Assembly (NCBI GenBank): GCA_014529385.2
Contig: CM043969.1
Location: forward strand, 68,511,176 to 68,575,175
DNA length: 64,000 nucleotides
Origin: Adiantum capillus-veneris
Taxonomy: Eukaryota; Streptophyta; Polypodiopsida; Polypodiales; Pteridaceae
Direction: 5' to 3'
Shown here: one piece after another, positions 44,790 to 57,914 of the stretch
Layout of the letters: each line of letters starts with the position of its first letter
How positions within the stretch are numbered: position 1 is the stretch's first letter
Made by a program: the position numbers and the translations under genes
Notes under the pieces: model-generated
Told to the model about the DNA's origin: nothing
The model's input: the letters and a program-made list of their open reading frames with translations, nothing else
Databases searched by the model: none

Positions 44790-46190
44790 CAGAATGAGCT
44801 TTTAGTGTAGTGCACTTATGATATGTCCATGATGCATGTTTTCCAGTTGCTGCAGACAAACATGTTGCAGATGCTCAAGTGTGGTACTTTGATAGTGGTA
44901 CTACAAAGCGCATCACCTCTCATCATGACTTGTTTACCTCTCTCGAGGATGCTCCTCATGGGATTTTAGTCACTTGTGCCAACAATGCCTCTTATCCAGT
45001 CAAGGCAATTGGAAAGATTGTGCTTACTGCTACAAATGGCAACTCTTTCATACTTGTTGATGCATTGTATGTACCTGGGATCAAGAAGAGTCTTTTGTCT
45101 GTATCTGCACTTGATAGACTTTGGTATTGCAGTCAAATTTATGGATGACAGAGGTACAATGCACGATCTCATTTTTGGTGATGAAATTGTTGCATTTGGA
45201 ATTTTATGTCGTAAGTTTTATAAGCTCACTTTGTATGAAAAGTGTGGGCAAAATTTTGCAAATGCAATTGTAGATTCTAAGGCTATTTCAAATGCAAAAC
45301 TTTGGTATACACGTTTTGGAAATCTGAATTTTGCCGGTTTGCTGTATTTGTAGAAATCTGATATGGTTGCTTCTTTGCCACCTCTTGAAGCACTTGTCAA
45401 ACATGTTTGTAAAGGATGTATTTTGGGTAAGATGCAATGTTCAAAGTTTCCAAAGGATGGTTCAATTAGGGCCACATGTAGGTTGCACCTTGTACATAGT
45501 GACATTGTGGGCCCATGCAAACTCCATCCTTGGGAAATTACCTTTAGTTTGTGACTTTCATTATTGATTACTCCAGGCATGCATGGGTATATCCGCTTAA
45601 AGCAAAGTCCAAAATTTGTATGTGCTTCAAACAATTTCTAGCTATGGCTAAAAATGTCTCAAAATGTACTATGGGTACCCTTTGTTCCGATTGAGGGGGG
45701 GAGTACGTGTCTCATGTATAATGCACTTTTGGCTAGTCGTGGGATAAAACACCAATGTACAGTGCCTTATGCACCTCAATGGTCATACAAAAGCTTTGCA
45801 ATCTATGCCTCCATATGAAGCATGGCATGATAGAAAGTCTTCTATTGAGCACATGCGTGTTTTTGGCTGTTTGGCATATGCTTCGAGGCCACAAACGCAA
45901 CACACAAAATTGGATGGTAAGGCTGTCAAATGTATTTTTGTAGGTTATAGTGCTGAAAGCAAAGGTTACATGCTGTATCAATCCGCAAACAAAGCGTATC
46001 TTGGTCTCACGGGATGTTGTGGTTGTGGAAGATTCTGTTCAGCCCTTGATGTCATGTACAAGAGACAGTAATGTAAGCTCACAGGACATTTATGACACTT
46101 TGTTTCCTCTTTTTAGTGATAGAAGTTCGAATGTAAATTCCAATGAGGCAAACGTACACCTATGGAGGTTTCTGAAAATGTTATAGATCA
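44790..46190 (+). pseudogene. Copia-2 protease, pre-integrase and partial integrase
   Basis: WYFDSGTTKRIT near 44880 (protease active site), LWYTRFGNLNFAGLL and CKGCILGKMQ near 45300-45430, then a degraded integrase core (HSDIVGP near 45500) and the C-terminal blocks RVFGCLAYASRPQTQHTKL and VKCIFVGYSAESKGYML near 45860-45975. It retains about 370 bp of core that Copia-1 lost. Several stops and frameshifts. Confidence 0.9.
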
Positions 46191-46434
46191 ACCTATTATT
46201 GATGCAGATGTACATGATGTACTTGATGACGAGAGGGCTGAGAATGAGAAGGCGCCTAAATGGCTGGTTCATAATTTACGTGATAGTAAATTGGATGAAA
46301 CTTTATCTAGTCGTACTCATTCAAGTTCTCGCCATGCATCTTATGCATTAGATTGTTATGCTTTGGCTATGTCCACCTTACATGATGTTGAGGAACCTCC
46401 CTCTTTTGATGAAGCACAGAATTAAAAAAATTGG

Positions 46435-47400
46435 ATGGCTGCCATGCATTCAAAATATGGTGCACTTATAGAAAATGACACATGGACTTTATGTGATGTG
46501 CCTCTTGGAAAAAAGGCCATTGGTACAAAGTGGGTTTACAAATTGAAACGCAAGCCGGATGGTGAGATTGATGGCTATAAGGCTCGCCTTGTTTCAAATG
46601 GTTATGCACAACAAAAAGGCATAGACTATGAAGAGAATTTTGCTCCCACTTGTCATGTGACTACTGTGTATTTTTCATATGCATTGGCAGCTCATTTTGG
46701 TTGGGATGTACATCAATCAGACATTGTTACTGCTTTCTTGAATGGTGACATATTTGAGGAAGTTTATGTAACGTAGCCTCGTGACTTTGTCAAGAAAGGA
46801 CAAGAGGATAAAATGTGAAGATGTAAGAAAGCTTTGTATGGGTTGGAGCAATCTCCTCGTGCTTAGTATAAGAAAGTTGACACTCATTTGGTCAAATGAG
46901 GCTTTCATAACAATCCAACAGAAAGTACATTGTATGTAAAGTGTGAGGGTGATGTACTTCTCATTGTGGTTCTTTATGTGGATGATTTGCTGATCACTGA
47001 ACCAAATGAGAGACATATTGCTGAATTTAAGGCTGATTTGAATGCTACTATCAAGATGAAAGATTTGGGGATGTTGTATCATTACTTGAGTATACAATTT
47101 AAATAGTGTGATGGTGGTATTTCCTTGTGTTAGAAAAGTTACATAGACACATTGCTATGTAAGTTTGGACTTGAGGATTGCAAACCTTTGCCACTCCCAT
47201 GGAAACATGTTTGAAATTGAGTCTTCATGATGTTGGTGATCCTGCAGATGCCCTCTTTACCAAATTGTTGTTGGATGCCTCATTTATGTATGCAACACGA
47301 GGCCGGATAAATTTTAGTTTGCAGTCTCATAGGTCATCAAATTTATGCATAGTCTAGGGTCTAAGCATTGGTAGGTTGTCAAGAGGATTTTCCTCTACTT
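46435..47400 (+). pseudogene. Copia-2 reverse transcriptase
   Basis: TKWVYKLKRKPDGEIDGYKARL, HFGWDVHQSDIVTAFLNGDI, KALYGLEQSPRA, LYVDDLLIT near 46970-46995 and CKFGLEDCKP. The active-site YVDD is kept. About six stops replace sense codons of Copia-1, most explained by C-to-T or G-to-A changes. Confidence 0.93.
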
Positions 47401-47965
47401 GAGTGTCACTTTACACCTTGGCTTGTTTTGTCCCAAGGGGAGATCATTGTTGCCAAATTTACATGCTTTTCCGCACTCGGATTGGGCTGGTTGTTTTGAC
47501 ACACAAGTGTCAAAACAACACACTTGTTTTGACACACAAGTGTCCACAAGTGGCTTTTGTTTCATGCTTGACAGCTTGTGCATATCATGGTTGAGCAAGA
47601 AGTAACCTACTGTGGCCACTTCCAGTTGTGAGGCTGAGTATAGGGTAGTCCTCACAACTACGATTGAGTGTGTATCGCTTAGACGCCTTATGGCTGATTT
47701 GGGTGTTGGACAAGACACTGCCAACACTATCTACATTGACAGTCAGAGCGCATTGGTACATGAAAGAAACCTAGTTTTTCATGCTTGCACAAAGCACATT
47801 GAGGTGCATTACCTCTATGTCAGGGAGAGGCTCTCAGCAAGAGAGATCAGCTTGGCTTATGTGCCAACACAGGACAGCCTTGCAGATCTTTTCACAAAGG
47901 AATTGTCGCATGAGAAGTTCGAAGCTTTTCGTAAAGCTTTGGGCTTACTCCCCTTTGTGGAATGA
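47400..47965 (+). pseudogene. Copia-2 RNase H
   Basis: SSCEAEYRVV, DSQSALV, CTKHIEVHYLYV and VPTQDSLADLFTKEL, the copia RNase H motifs. A small duplication around 47495-47550 (FDTQVS twice, with a ttttgacac / gtgtcaaaa hairpin) precedes it and is absent from Copia-1. Confidence 0.92.
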
Positions 47966-48042
47966 TCATGTCCTTAGGGCATGGCACTTCCCTATCCTGT
48001 AGGTGCCAGGTCTTGTTCACTACATCACTCCCAGGGGGAAGT

Positions 48043-48263
48043 TTTTACCATATACATGTGGTAGTGATGTGTGTGAAAAACTTAGGACCGTTGGGGCATT
48101 TTTTTCCTCACTAGAAGGGTTTTTCCCCTGTGAATTGTATATACGCCCATCACTCTAGGACTATATACATTGTACACTAAGTAATACACTCTCTGTTGTG
48201 CGCCTCGAGCTTCCTTTGTCTTCTCCAAGCTTTGTGTGTTTTCTTGCAACCCTAATTCCAACA
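48043..48263 (+). repeat. 3' LTR of Copia-2
   Basis: Ends CCAACA, begins with TT where TG is expected; preceded by a polypurine stretch (agggggaag). CCATA follows. Confidence 0.95.
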
Positions 48264-49345
48264 CCATATTGGAAGGACTTAAAAACACAACACCTCTTGG
48301 ATCCCATCCACATATTCAAGAATGTAGCTCACACCTTGTGGGATCACATTATTGGCAAAAAAGACTCATTGGATGCGAGGGAGGATTTGAGGCCTTGAAA
48401 CGTCTCTCTGCCTTTGCCACTCCATGTCAAGCTCCCAATGGGAATATTGTGCTTCCTAAAGCGCCATGGATGCTAACCAAAGAAGAGCTAGATCAAGTGA
48501 AGGGTGGCATTGCGTCTATTTGCACACCAACAGGATACATGAGGTCACTAGCGAGAGATTTCACAAAAGCAAACAAAGGTGGAAGCACTCAATTGTATGG
48601 GTTGAAGTCCCATGATTGACACAAGATGATACAAATAATTCTCTCCCTCCCTCATTTTCTCTAGATATTGATTTGTGCATATAAATTTCTCACACTTTTT
48701 TGTTTACTATTTTGACATTGTAGTTCATTTTGCCAGTGAGTATGTGTATATGCCAGTGAGTTCACGTGGTTGAGGAGATCATTACATGTAGAGTAGTGCA
48801 TGCATGATGGATGTTCTTTTTAAAGAGGTTTTTAAAGACTCTCAAAGATTTCATGCCACTACTGTCCCAGCCAGAGGCATGTATGGCCAAAGGGTGGATT
48901 TTGTGGAGTAGTGCATGCATGATTTTTTTTTAGAGAGGTTTATAAAGACTCTCAAAGATTTTGTGTGGCTGCGATCCTAGCCAGAGGCATGTATGGTCGA
49001 AGGGTGGATCATACAAAAGACATTTGTTTATATTTCAGAGTATTTGGCACAAGTTGATCCCTCAATGCCTCACATGTGGTCAGACGAGGAGGAAGCAAGG
49101 ATGACTTCACACTTGCCAAGTGGAAAGGGAAAATTATTGAACATGGATATGATTTATCTTGAGTGGTCAATAACTTTTGTATCCTCAATGAAAAGGTTGT
49201 GACCAAGTGGGTGGACTTTTGGACAATGGCAAAAGCAAGGCATTTGCAGGAGAGGGAAGCATGGAAGCAAGCACATGGAGGAAGGAGGGCACCCCCAGTT
49301 CCTCAACACCTTGCATGTTTCCTAAATATTATTAGTGCCGAGTGA
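48264..49345 (+). pseudogene. CACTA-like transposase relic, right part
   Basis: Continues the left part: YWKDLKTQHLLDPIHIFKN, WDHIIGKKDSLDAREDL, NGNIVLPKAPWMLTKEELD and YGLKSHD near 48600. The order D-P-M/I-H-x-x-KN, GKKDS, then GLKSHD(CH) matches the Transposase_21/TNP2 family of CACTA elements. A later piece (VNNFCILNEKVV, TKWVDFWTMAKA near 49160-49240) fits the region after the DUF4218 domain. A 115-bp duplication (48791-49014) and stops interrupt it. DDE residues are lost or not recognisable. Confidence 0.7.
48791..49014. repeat. 115-bp tandem duplication
   Basis: Units start gagtagtgcatgcatgat at 48791 and 48906; both contain agccagaggcatgtatgg. Confidence 0.9.
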
Positions 49346-50169
49346 ATTCATGAGACAATGACCGACGCAAAAGCATGCAGAGAAGAAATCACCGGCAAAG
49401 AATGGGAGTGTGCACGAGGTTGTGTACGAAAGGTAGATTACTCATATACTTAAACCATAGTGTATAGTTTTTTATTGATTTTATTTTTGTAATTGATAAA
49501 AGATATTTTCTTGTTTTGTAGTGCCTTTCCTTTAACTCTAACAACACTTCCTGCTCCTGCTACTTCTCTGCAAAATTCAGCAATGGCTTGCTACACAAGC
49601 TGAATATGCATGCCTAAGCTCAAATTTGCAATCTGGGCTTCTGCTGCATTGCACTTTGTGTGCACAGAATGCTGGCGTAGAAGCTTCTGTGTACACGAAC
49701 AAAACCGCTCGCAAACCTATGATGCCCACACATTGCCAAGCTGCTCCCTTCTCCCCTCTCTTGAATCTACCATCACCAATACGCTCATCGTTGCGAAGCC
49801 ATCGATTGGATCGTCTCGCAGAGCACTAGGTGCGAAAGCAATGCGCTGTGTGTAAGGAGTATGAGAGAGGAGAGTAGTAGAAGACACACCGTGTGGGTGG
49901 AGCAACCTCCAAGAATGTGGTGAGGAGCTCCTTATTCTTTGTGTACATAAAGAATAAGGAATGTGTATGTACATATAGTAGGTGGCTGGATTTGGATGTC
50001 CGACCCTAAGCAAAGGCACAATGCCTTTACCCCAACATTTGAGTCCCCCAACCTGCGTGCTCAAAGTTGGACTTGGTCTCTTGGTGAAGGTTCCACCTTG
50101 AGTGTCCCGAGAATACCCGTAACAATATATATATATATATATTCCAAGTAGAGATCCATAAATTTCATT
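49346..50169. other. gene-free stretch
   Basis: No supported coding frame; antisense and sense frames at 49610-50280 look random. Confidence 0.45.
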
Positions 50170-50395
50170 TTCCCAAAGCAGAAGCTCAATTGATAGAGCA
50201 AGAGCCTCTTGTGTCCAAGGTCTTGGATTCAAACCCCCAGGACAACTCGTGTGACATGTACAACCCTTAGGGGTTGTTCCCAAAATCTATAAGATGGATC
50301 AGCCAGCCTTATCCGGTTGGGATGCTCCACGTCACGAAGTCGAGTGTGTGAGTCGTAATTTCAAGTTGTAGGCATTTCTATAAAAAAGAAAAGAG
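50170..50395 (+). mobile_element. tRNA-derived SINE candidate
   Basis: The head resembles a tRNA: A-box-like aagctcaattgatagagc (50182-50199) and B-box-like ggattcaaaccc (50225-50236) at normal spacing, which would form an internal RNA polymerase III promoter. A unique body follows and the copy ends in an A-rich tail (ctataaaaaagaaaag near 50375-50393). I cannot define clear target duplications. Confidence 0.55.
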
Positions 50396-50450
50396 GAAAT
50401 CCATTACATTACATTACCTAAAAGGTAAAGCAAGACTCACAACCCCCCAA

Positions 50451-50453
<3 letters not shown>

Positions 50454-50521
<68 letters not shown>

Positions 50522-50598
50522 ACACACACACACACACACCCACCATTTTAAGTTCTTTAAGGGAAACTGTAGGCTAGATGTTTTTGGAGTAATTGGCT

Positions 50599-50650
<52 letters not shown>

Positions 50651-50652
50651 GT
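50454..50652. repeat. two (CT)n(CA)n compound microsatellites
   Basis: CT then CA at 50454-50540 and again at 50599-50650. Confidence 0.95.
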
Positions 50653-51428
50653 CTCTCATTCATGGAAAACTCTAGGATAGATTTGTTAGAGTAGTAAACA
50701 GAATCATCACTTAGAGTCCAATCAAACACGAGCATTCTCAACCATAGAATTTTAATGTATTTTTATTCCTATTTGCTCATCATTTATGAGAGGCTACAAA
50801 GATAACGAGGCATAACCACCTCGTCTTCATTGCTTAATCCCACCATGGAGTTTTTGACTTTGGTGTAGACGATGAGATTCACTTACATGAGAAGAAAGAA
50901 AGAGAGCACGACTTAGGCCCAGCATGCTCAAACATATTCTTGTAGCTACACACACACACACACACAATAGGGAGAGAACAAATTAGGATTATGAATATTA
51001 AAAGCAATAGGAATATCAATGATTCCTATTAAAACAAGGTGAAGGGGTGAAGGGGTGTAAAGACAAGGAACTTTCAGTAAAGACAAGGTTCAACCTCTTG
51101 TACTTCGAAACTCTTCACAAATTTGTACTTTATCATGCCAAACAAGGTTCCTTGAGAATTCGAGAAGGAGCTAAGACGTTTCTTTCAATGCCAACTTGGC
51201 ATTGTTATGTCGCATGTGAAAATAACCAAGGGAATCTTCAATCTATACATTGTTGCCGGTATAAAGTCCTTTGATGACAAACTATTTCATGTATAATGAC
51301 CATTAAGAAAAACAAGCCTTTCGGTTTCCATCCACTTCTCTTTATGGTCTCCATTGAGTGGTTCTCTCCCCTCAACAAGCAATGGGGAAAACATTGGCCG
51401 GAGACAAGATGGACAGTTCTCCAAAATT
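50653..51428. other. gene-free stretch
   Basis: No coding frame or long repeat recognised; a short CA run at about 50948-50966. Confidence 0.45.
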
Positions 51429-51604
51429 GTGGTGATGAGAGTCACAATGGAGAGCCCACACTGTGGCTTGTGGCTAGGAGAGGAAAGTGTGTAGGGGTCT
51501 AAGTCATGGCTAAAAATGTGAGCAAAGCGAGTTTAGATATGACCAAAAGATGAGCACTCTAGTAATGTGTGGTACTCAAACTTTGGAACTTGCAATGAGC
51601 ATAA

Positions 51605-51644
<40 letters not shown>

Positions 51645-51718
51645 TTTAGATATGACCAAAAGATGAGCACTCTAGTAATGTGTGGTACTCAAACTCTGGA
51701 ACTTGCAATGAGCATAAT
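51429..51718 (-). mobile_element. LINE 3' fragment, partly duplicated
   Basis: 51429-51603 matches 56985-57150, the 3' part of the LINE (shared gagagtc.caatggagagccca, gagcactctagta.tgtgtgg). 51529-51603 is repeated at 51644-51718; each copy ends in (TG)n(GA)n. Confidence 0.85.
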
Positions 51719-51746
51719 GTGTGTGTGTGTGTGTGTGTGTGTGTGA

Positions 51747-51780
<34 letters not shown>

Positions 51781-51791
<11 letters not shown>

Positions 51792-51933
51792 CTTTGAAAG
51801 GAAAGTTAGAGCACATGGCTCTTACTTTACTTAGTACAAAATTTGAAAGAAAAAGCGGGGCATGGACAAATCACAAGCTCAAATTTTGTACTAAGTAAAG
51901 TAAGAGCCATGTGCTCTAACTTTCCTTTCAAAG

Positions 51934-51944
<11 letters not shown>
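51781..51944. repeat. perfect 64-bp inverted repeat (hairpin)
   Basis: Arms 51781-51844 and 51881-51944 are exact reverse complements, loop 36 bp. The arms extend outward as (GA)n on the left and (CT)n on the right, then (TG)n and (CA)n. Confidence 0.97.
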
Positions 51945-51985
<41 letters not shown>

Positions 51986-52001
51986 TACACACACACCTCC
52001 T

Positions 52002-52113
52002 CTTCAAAAATAGGTCTTGAGTTCAACTCTCCTTGTCGGATGGATCTTTAAGGTCTCTTGGAATAGTTTCATACGATGTTAAAATACTATTCTTCTTCTT
52101 CTTTTTCTCTCTC

Positions 52114-52147
<34 letters not shown>

Positions 52148-52300
52148 AAAACACACACACACACACACCCTCTTGATGAATAACAAGTCGTGAGCTCAAC
52201 TTTCCTTGCATAGATCGTCGAGGTCTCTTGGGATAGTTTTCTATGACTCTAAAATTTTCTTCTTCTTCTTCTTCTCTCTCTCTCTCTCTCTCCTCTCTCA
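52002..52300. repeat. tandem duplication with CT/CA and poly-C tracts
   Basis: Two related blocks (gagttcaactctccttg... and gagctcaactttccttg..., both followed by ggtctcttgg.atagttt and TTC repeats) separated by a ~30-base poly-C run (52116-52145). The gagttcaactctcc part resembles a tRNA B box, so these may be SINE remnants. Confidence 0.6.
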
Positions 52301-52327
52301 CTCAAACACACACACACACACACACAC

Positions 52328-52505
52328 ATTAAGCTCATTGCAAGTTTGAGAGTATGAGTACCACACATCACTAGAGTGCTCATCTTTTGGTCACATCCGA
52401 ACTTGCTTCTCACATTTTTAGCCATGACTTAGACCTACACACTTTCCTCTCCCAGCCACAATGTGGGCTCTCCACTGCGACTCTCATGACCGCAATTTTG
52501 GAGCA
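52328..52505 (+). mobile_element. LINE 3' fragment, inverted
   Basis: Reverse complement of the 51429-51603 fragment; in this orientation it encodes HIFSHDLDLHTFLSQPQCGL, the C-terminal text of the LINE at 56902-57177. Confidence 0.85.
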
Positions 52506-52539
52506 TCAAGAGTCAATCATCACCCCCCACTCCCTAACC

Positions 52540-52573
<34 letters not shown>

Positions 52574-54048
52574 TCTCCCTCCCTATTGTCCATGACCCTC
52601 TCTCTCTTTGGCCCCCTCCCACCCCATACCCCACCCTGCTTCGCTCTCCTTCTCCGGATTTCCCCATTAGTGATATTTCTAGTGGGAAAGTAGTGAATAC
52701 ACACGTGGACACACTTGTATATATACACATACATGCATCTATATATATCTGTGTATATATGTGTGTGTGTGTATGTATACTTATATACATATATAGATAT
52801 ATACACACACATATCGTCTTTACTATATTCTCTCTCTCCTCCTTCTCTCTCTATGTCCATGGATAGAGAGAGAGAGAGAGAGAGAATTATTGTCCACGGA
52901 GGTCATATATGACATGTGGGACCGAAAACAAAACATTACAACGGGTTTCTTTTAATTGGGTTGTAACATACATCTCTGTTAAGGACTCAAAGTCCACAAC
53001 GAGGGGTTAAAAAAAGGGAAGACAAAGCAACTCCTAAGAGGGGGCAGGTGAGAGGGAAGCTAGCTTGGGAGTTTGAAACTCTTGGATAATGGCCTTACCC
53101 CCCTCATGATACACTGCCCATTTCCATGCTACATGTGCTTTATGTACTTTTTCAAGTTCTACTTTCTTGTGTTTGAGTTGGATAGGTGTGAGATATTCTG
53201 CAAACTAGAATCTAGTGTCCTTGAAGAGCTTTGATTGCTTGAGTAGTTTGATTCGAGCCGCTTTGGTCTTGAAGGTGAGGATGGCATGGTTGGTTTGATG
53301 CTCGTGCGCAATATTGGTAATTGAGGGTCTTCATCTCATTGGACCATGGGGATTGCTGCTTGAATTCAGGGAAAGGACTTATGGAATGCGAGATCACCCT
53401 CCCCTTTCCAATCACTGGCAAGTCCACCAGTGCGAACATTGAGGGAAATGTATTCTTGGTGTTGTTGTTCATGTAGTGAAAATGCTACACGGTCTTCAAC
53501 CTGTGAGAGACGACTTTGTGCACTTAAAATTTGACTTTCTTTGTGAGGGTTGTCTCTACCTCCGCCTTGGCTTTAGTGAGCATGGCTTCCATGTGTTCCA
53601 TCTCTTCACCCTTGCACTTTTCTACTACTATGAGATGACACTCAATTGTAGTTGCAGAGCCTCTTGACTTCATGTCGAAGTTGTGTGGTGCTGTTTACTT
53701 TTGGTGCAGTCACCACGACTCCGGAAAACATGAACTTCCCTCGGGATGAGGCCCGAGTGGTCATGACTTTACCACTAATTCACTTGTTTACCAAGCTTTG
53801 GTGTTGCCCCTTCATGTGTACAAGACACATTCCGTTAATGCACAAGTTAATGCAAAAGGTGCTGCTGCATGAGAAATTCCATGGGTCTGTGTTGCAGGCG
53901 GGTTAGAGTTGGAGCATCCTCATAACGGCGAGGTCGGGCAGGCTCTGCTACGGGTTGTAGGCTATGCTGGATCACAAGATCGATCCTGTCAGGCAAGGCC
54001 GCGAGGCTGCTGGTGGGCTAGATGCAGAACAAGTCTTTGGGAGCTTAA
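52506..54048. other. low-complexity then gene-free stretch
   Basis: Poly-C (52539-52571), TA/TG runs (52720-52815) and a GA run (52863-52887) followed by a ~40-bp LINE 3' terminus (cggaggtcatatatgac...gggacc, 52899-52922). From 53000 no supported coding frame; frames at 53212-53906 on both strands are unassigned. Confidence 0.5.
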
Positions 54049-54960
<912 letters not shown>

Positions 54961-55412
54961 GGAGAAGAGTTGGTGGCTTTGTTGGCCAATGAGGGTGGCA
55001 ATGGTGGTGAAATGGTGGCCCTCCCTTTTTAAAAAAGAAAACACGCTCCAAAGCTCGATTCGCCAAGCTCGCTCCATATCCTAACTCTTAGAGTTCTCAT
55101 TAGTGTTGGATACCCAATGAATCCATATTGTAACCTAGGCATAGAACTCTACTTGTAGAATGTAAACTCAACTTTTCAAGAGGGTGAAAACTAAAGATCT
55201 TGAGAGCTTGGCTTAAGAGTTTCCATCATCTCCTCCCTCTTATCTCCTTCTTTACTAACTCTCTAACTGCTTTTGCTTGCTTGCTTTACTACTTAAGCAT
55301 GCTCGTGATGCTTGCATGCTTTACATGTTGAGATCTCTTGTCGTGGTTGTATTCTTAGTTGGCCACGCATGCTTGTGGTTTTCTTACACATACATGGCCA
55401 CTCATCTCCACG

Positions 55413-55414
<2 letters not shown>
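54961..55414. other. gene-free stretch
   Basis: Nothing recognised. Confidence 0.45.

Positions 55415-55498
<84 letters not shown>
55415..55498. repeat. (TG)n(GA)n compound microsatellite
   Basis: TG to about 55455, then GA. Confidence 0.95.
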
Positions 55499-55501
<3 letters not shown>

Positions 55502-56624
55502 TGAGTAGGCATGAAATGAAGTAGAAGAATGACTTATCATGGCACATCTCCAATAGCTTCTTCTCTCCAATAGCATCTTCCCATCCCAACCAAAGATCTA
55601 TCTCTAATTCTTGAGAGGTTTCCATGCTCTAGCTGGGTCACATGCTACTAGGATTGACAATCTAGAGGATGTTTGTTCTAAGCATGATATGTCATAGTGA
55701 CTAGAAAACCTTTTTCAATGCCTGTTTTCATTTTCAGGGAGCAATCACCTAAGCTAGAGAAGTCCACTAATTTTTCATGTACACTAATTTCACACTTACT
55801 TAAGACAAATTTTGTGTGTAAAAGTTACTAATCTCACTAACTATGTATTAATTTTTGACTTGTTTTACTAGCTTTTGTGTGCTTCCATAGCTATAATTAC
55901 CTACTTTAGATGCATGATTGGCATTGTGTGCTTGCAATTTCGTGTTAATGGACTAGTGTTTACTTGTTTTTTTTGCAGTCTTTAGTGATTGGATTTGGGA
56001 GGCACATACACACGCATACACTAGTGTATACATTGCCGTTTTTGGCAAACTTTCATCTTGTGGGTATTTGCCACCACATGGAAGTGACTTTTGGGGCGTT
56101 GAATTGGTATTTGGATGGACTTTATAAGTCACAATACACTGTTGTCACTCTTTTACATCTTTTGGATCGGCAATGGTGCAATACCTTTAGGGTGCAAATT
56201 TGCAATCTTTGTCATTGCTACTCATTGCGGTTGCTTGAGGCATTTGCGTCGTGTTCCAATTTCCTTCTAAAATGTTGCCAAACATTTTTCAAAATTTTCA
56301 TGTGCATAAGGTGGATTTTGATGCTAAATTAAGTTTCCTCAATCACTAGATTATGTAGAGATGCTACTAAAATTGGGCCAAAATCATGCATGCAATTCAT
56401 TATTGAGATAAACATGTTGAATTTATGTTATTAGCACTTAATTAAACCTTTTTTAATGCTAAATTCTGTTTAAAAAACTCAATTTTAGTGTTCATTCGCT
56501 CAATTCGAAATCATAGTCATCATCAAGTTAGCATTACCTGATTGTTTCTAATTTTTAGAGAATTTCTTTTATTTTTCTAAGAAATTTTGACATAGTTAAT
56601 AATAATTTGCCTCAATTTAGAACC
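55499..56624. other. gene-free stretch
   Basis: A 122-codon frame at 55964-56332 has no recognisable content and a composition like random sequence. Confidence 0.45.
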
Positions 56625-56880
<256 letters not shown>

Positions 56881-56901
56881 TTTTATTATCGTCCTCGGAG
56901 G

Positions 56902-57800
56902 TCAAATAAGACCTATGGGACCAAAGTTACATGTGATGTAGTATGTATGGCTGATGAGTGACTCTCGATGCTCCAAAATTGTGGTGATGAGAGTCGCAAT
57001 GGAGAGCCCACACTCTGGCTGGGAGAGGAAAGTGTGTAGGTCTAAGTCACGGCTGAAAATGTGAGAGAAGCAAGTTCGGATGTGACCAAAAGTTGAGCAC
57101 TCTAGTAGTGTGTGGTACTCAGACTCTCGAACTTGCAGTGAGCATACTAATGCACAATCGATTGGACTCTTCTCCATTGCCCCAACGCCTTGTCTTGCAT
57201 CGAAGAAAATGGGAGCTAAGCCTAATGGCTGCGATAGTGCGTATCATCGACAAGGGGATAGGCTCAAGCATGTACGTGTGAGTACGGTTTCTTCTTTCAA
57301 CGAAGAACATGGTTTTGTACTTGGGAGACAATATGGGTGGTGTAATGTATGAAGCGTGACCCACTGGATTTCTCCCAAGCTGTAATACATTGGCATTGTA
57401 GAAAAGCTTCATTCACTTGGGAGTCAATTGAAGCATCATGTAGCAAGTGTAATGCATCCCATCTCCCAAACCACTTCTTTATGTCTTCCATCCAACCCGT
57501 GCTCAAGATCTTGCTTTTATGAGTCTTTTGAACTCTTTTGCTTGCTTCCCATGCAATTGTAGGAAGTGGATGTGAGGGGTTTTGGCGCATCTTTATCATG
57601 TACTCCACAACATTTTCCATGCCCATAACTTCAATTGGAAGAGATCCCGACTCAAGAAGTAGGAGCATATATGGTGTTTGTGTCTTAACTTGGAGAAAGT
57701 TTGTAAGAAAATTCTTTTGGACATTATCAAACTCTTTCCAAGTAGACTTTGAGATGCTCCTGTCCCACACTTCAACTCCATAAAGAAGAACCGGTGTCAC
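56902..57800 (-). pseudogene. LINE ORF2 C-terminal part
   Basis: TPVLLYGVEVWDRSI (the conserved block after RT), YMIKMRQNPSHPLP, WMEDIKKWFGRWD, then frame shift and ESEYHTLLECSTFGHIRTCF, the zf-RVT-like region before the 3' UTR. Confidence 0.85.
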
Positions 57801-57914
57801 AATGCATCAAAAAGATACTTCTTGAGAACCCAACACTTGATGTTTCCGGCATTACACATGTTCTCAAATGCATGATATGCTCTCTTTTCCGCTTCCAAAC
57901 GACGCATAGCACAT

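Larger units (their letters stand above)
43201..48263 (+). mobile_element. Ty1/copia retrotransposon (Copia-2)
   Basis: LTRs 43201-43423 and 48043-48263, target duplication CCATA on both sides (43196-43200, 48264-48268), PBS TGGTATCAGAGC at 43426-43437. The gene order and protein text match Copia-1 closely, in the opposite orientation. All genes are broken, mostly by stop codons; the 3' LTR starts TT instead of TG. It sits exactly inside a CACTA-like transposase frame. Confidence 0.97.

Noticed and set aside
52116-52145. Long poly-C runs here and at 6033, 37888, 52539, 54049 considered as features
   Set aside because: Homopolymers of this length are prone to sequencing and assembly error; no function inferred.
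55964-56332. 122-codon frame
   Set aside because: No motif, unremarkable composition, no neighbouring gene signals.
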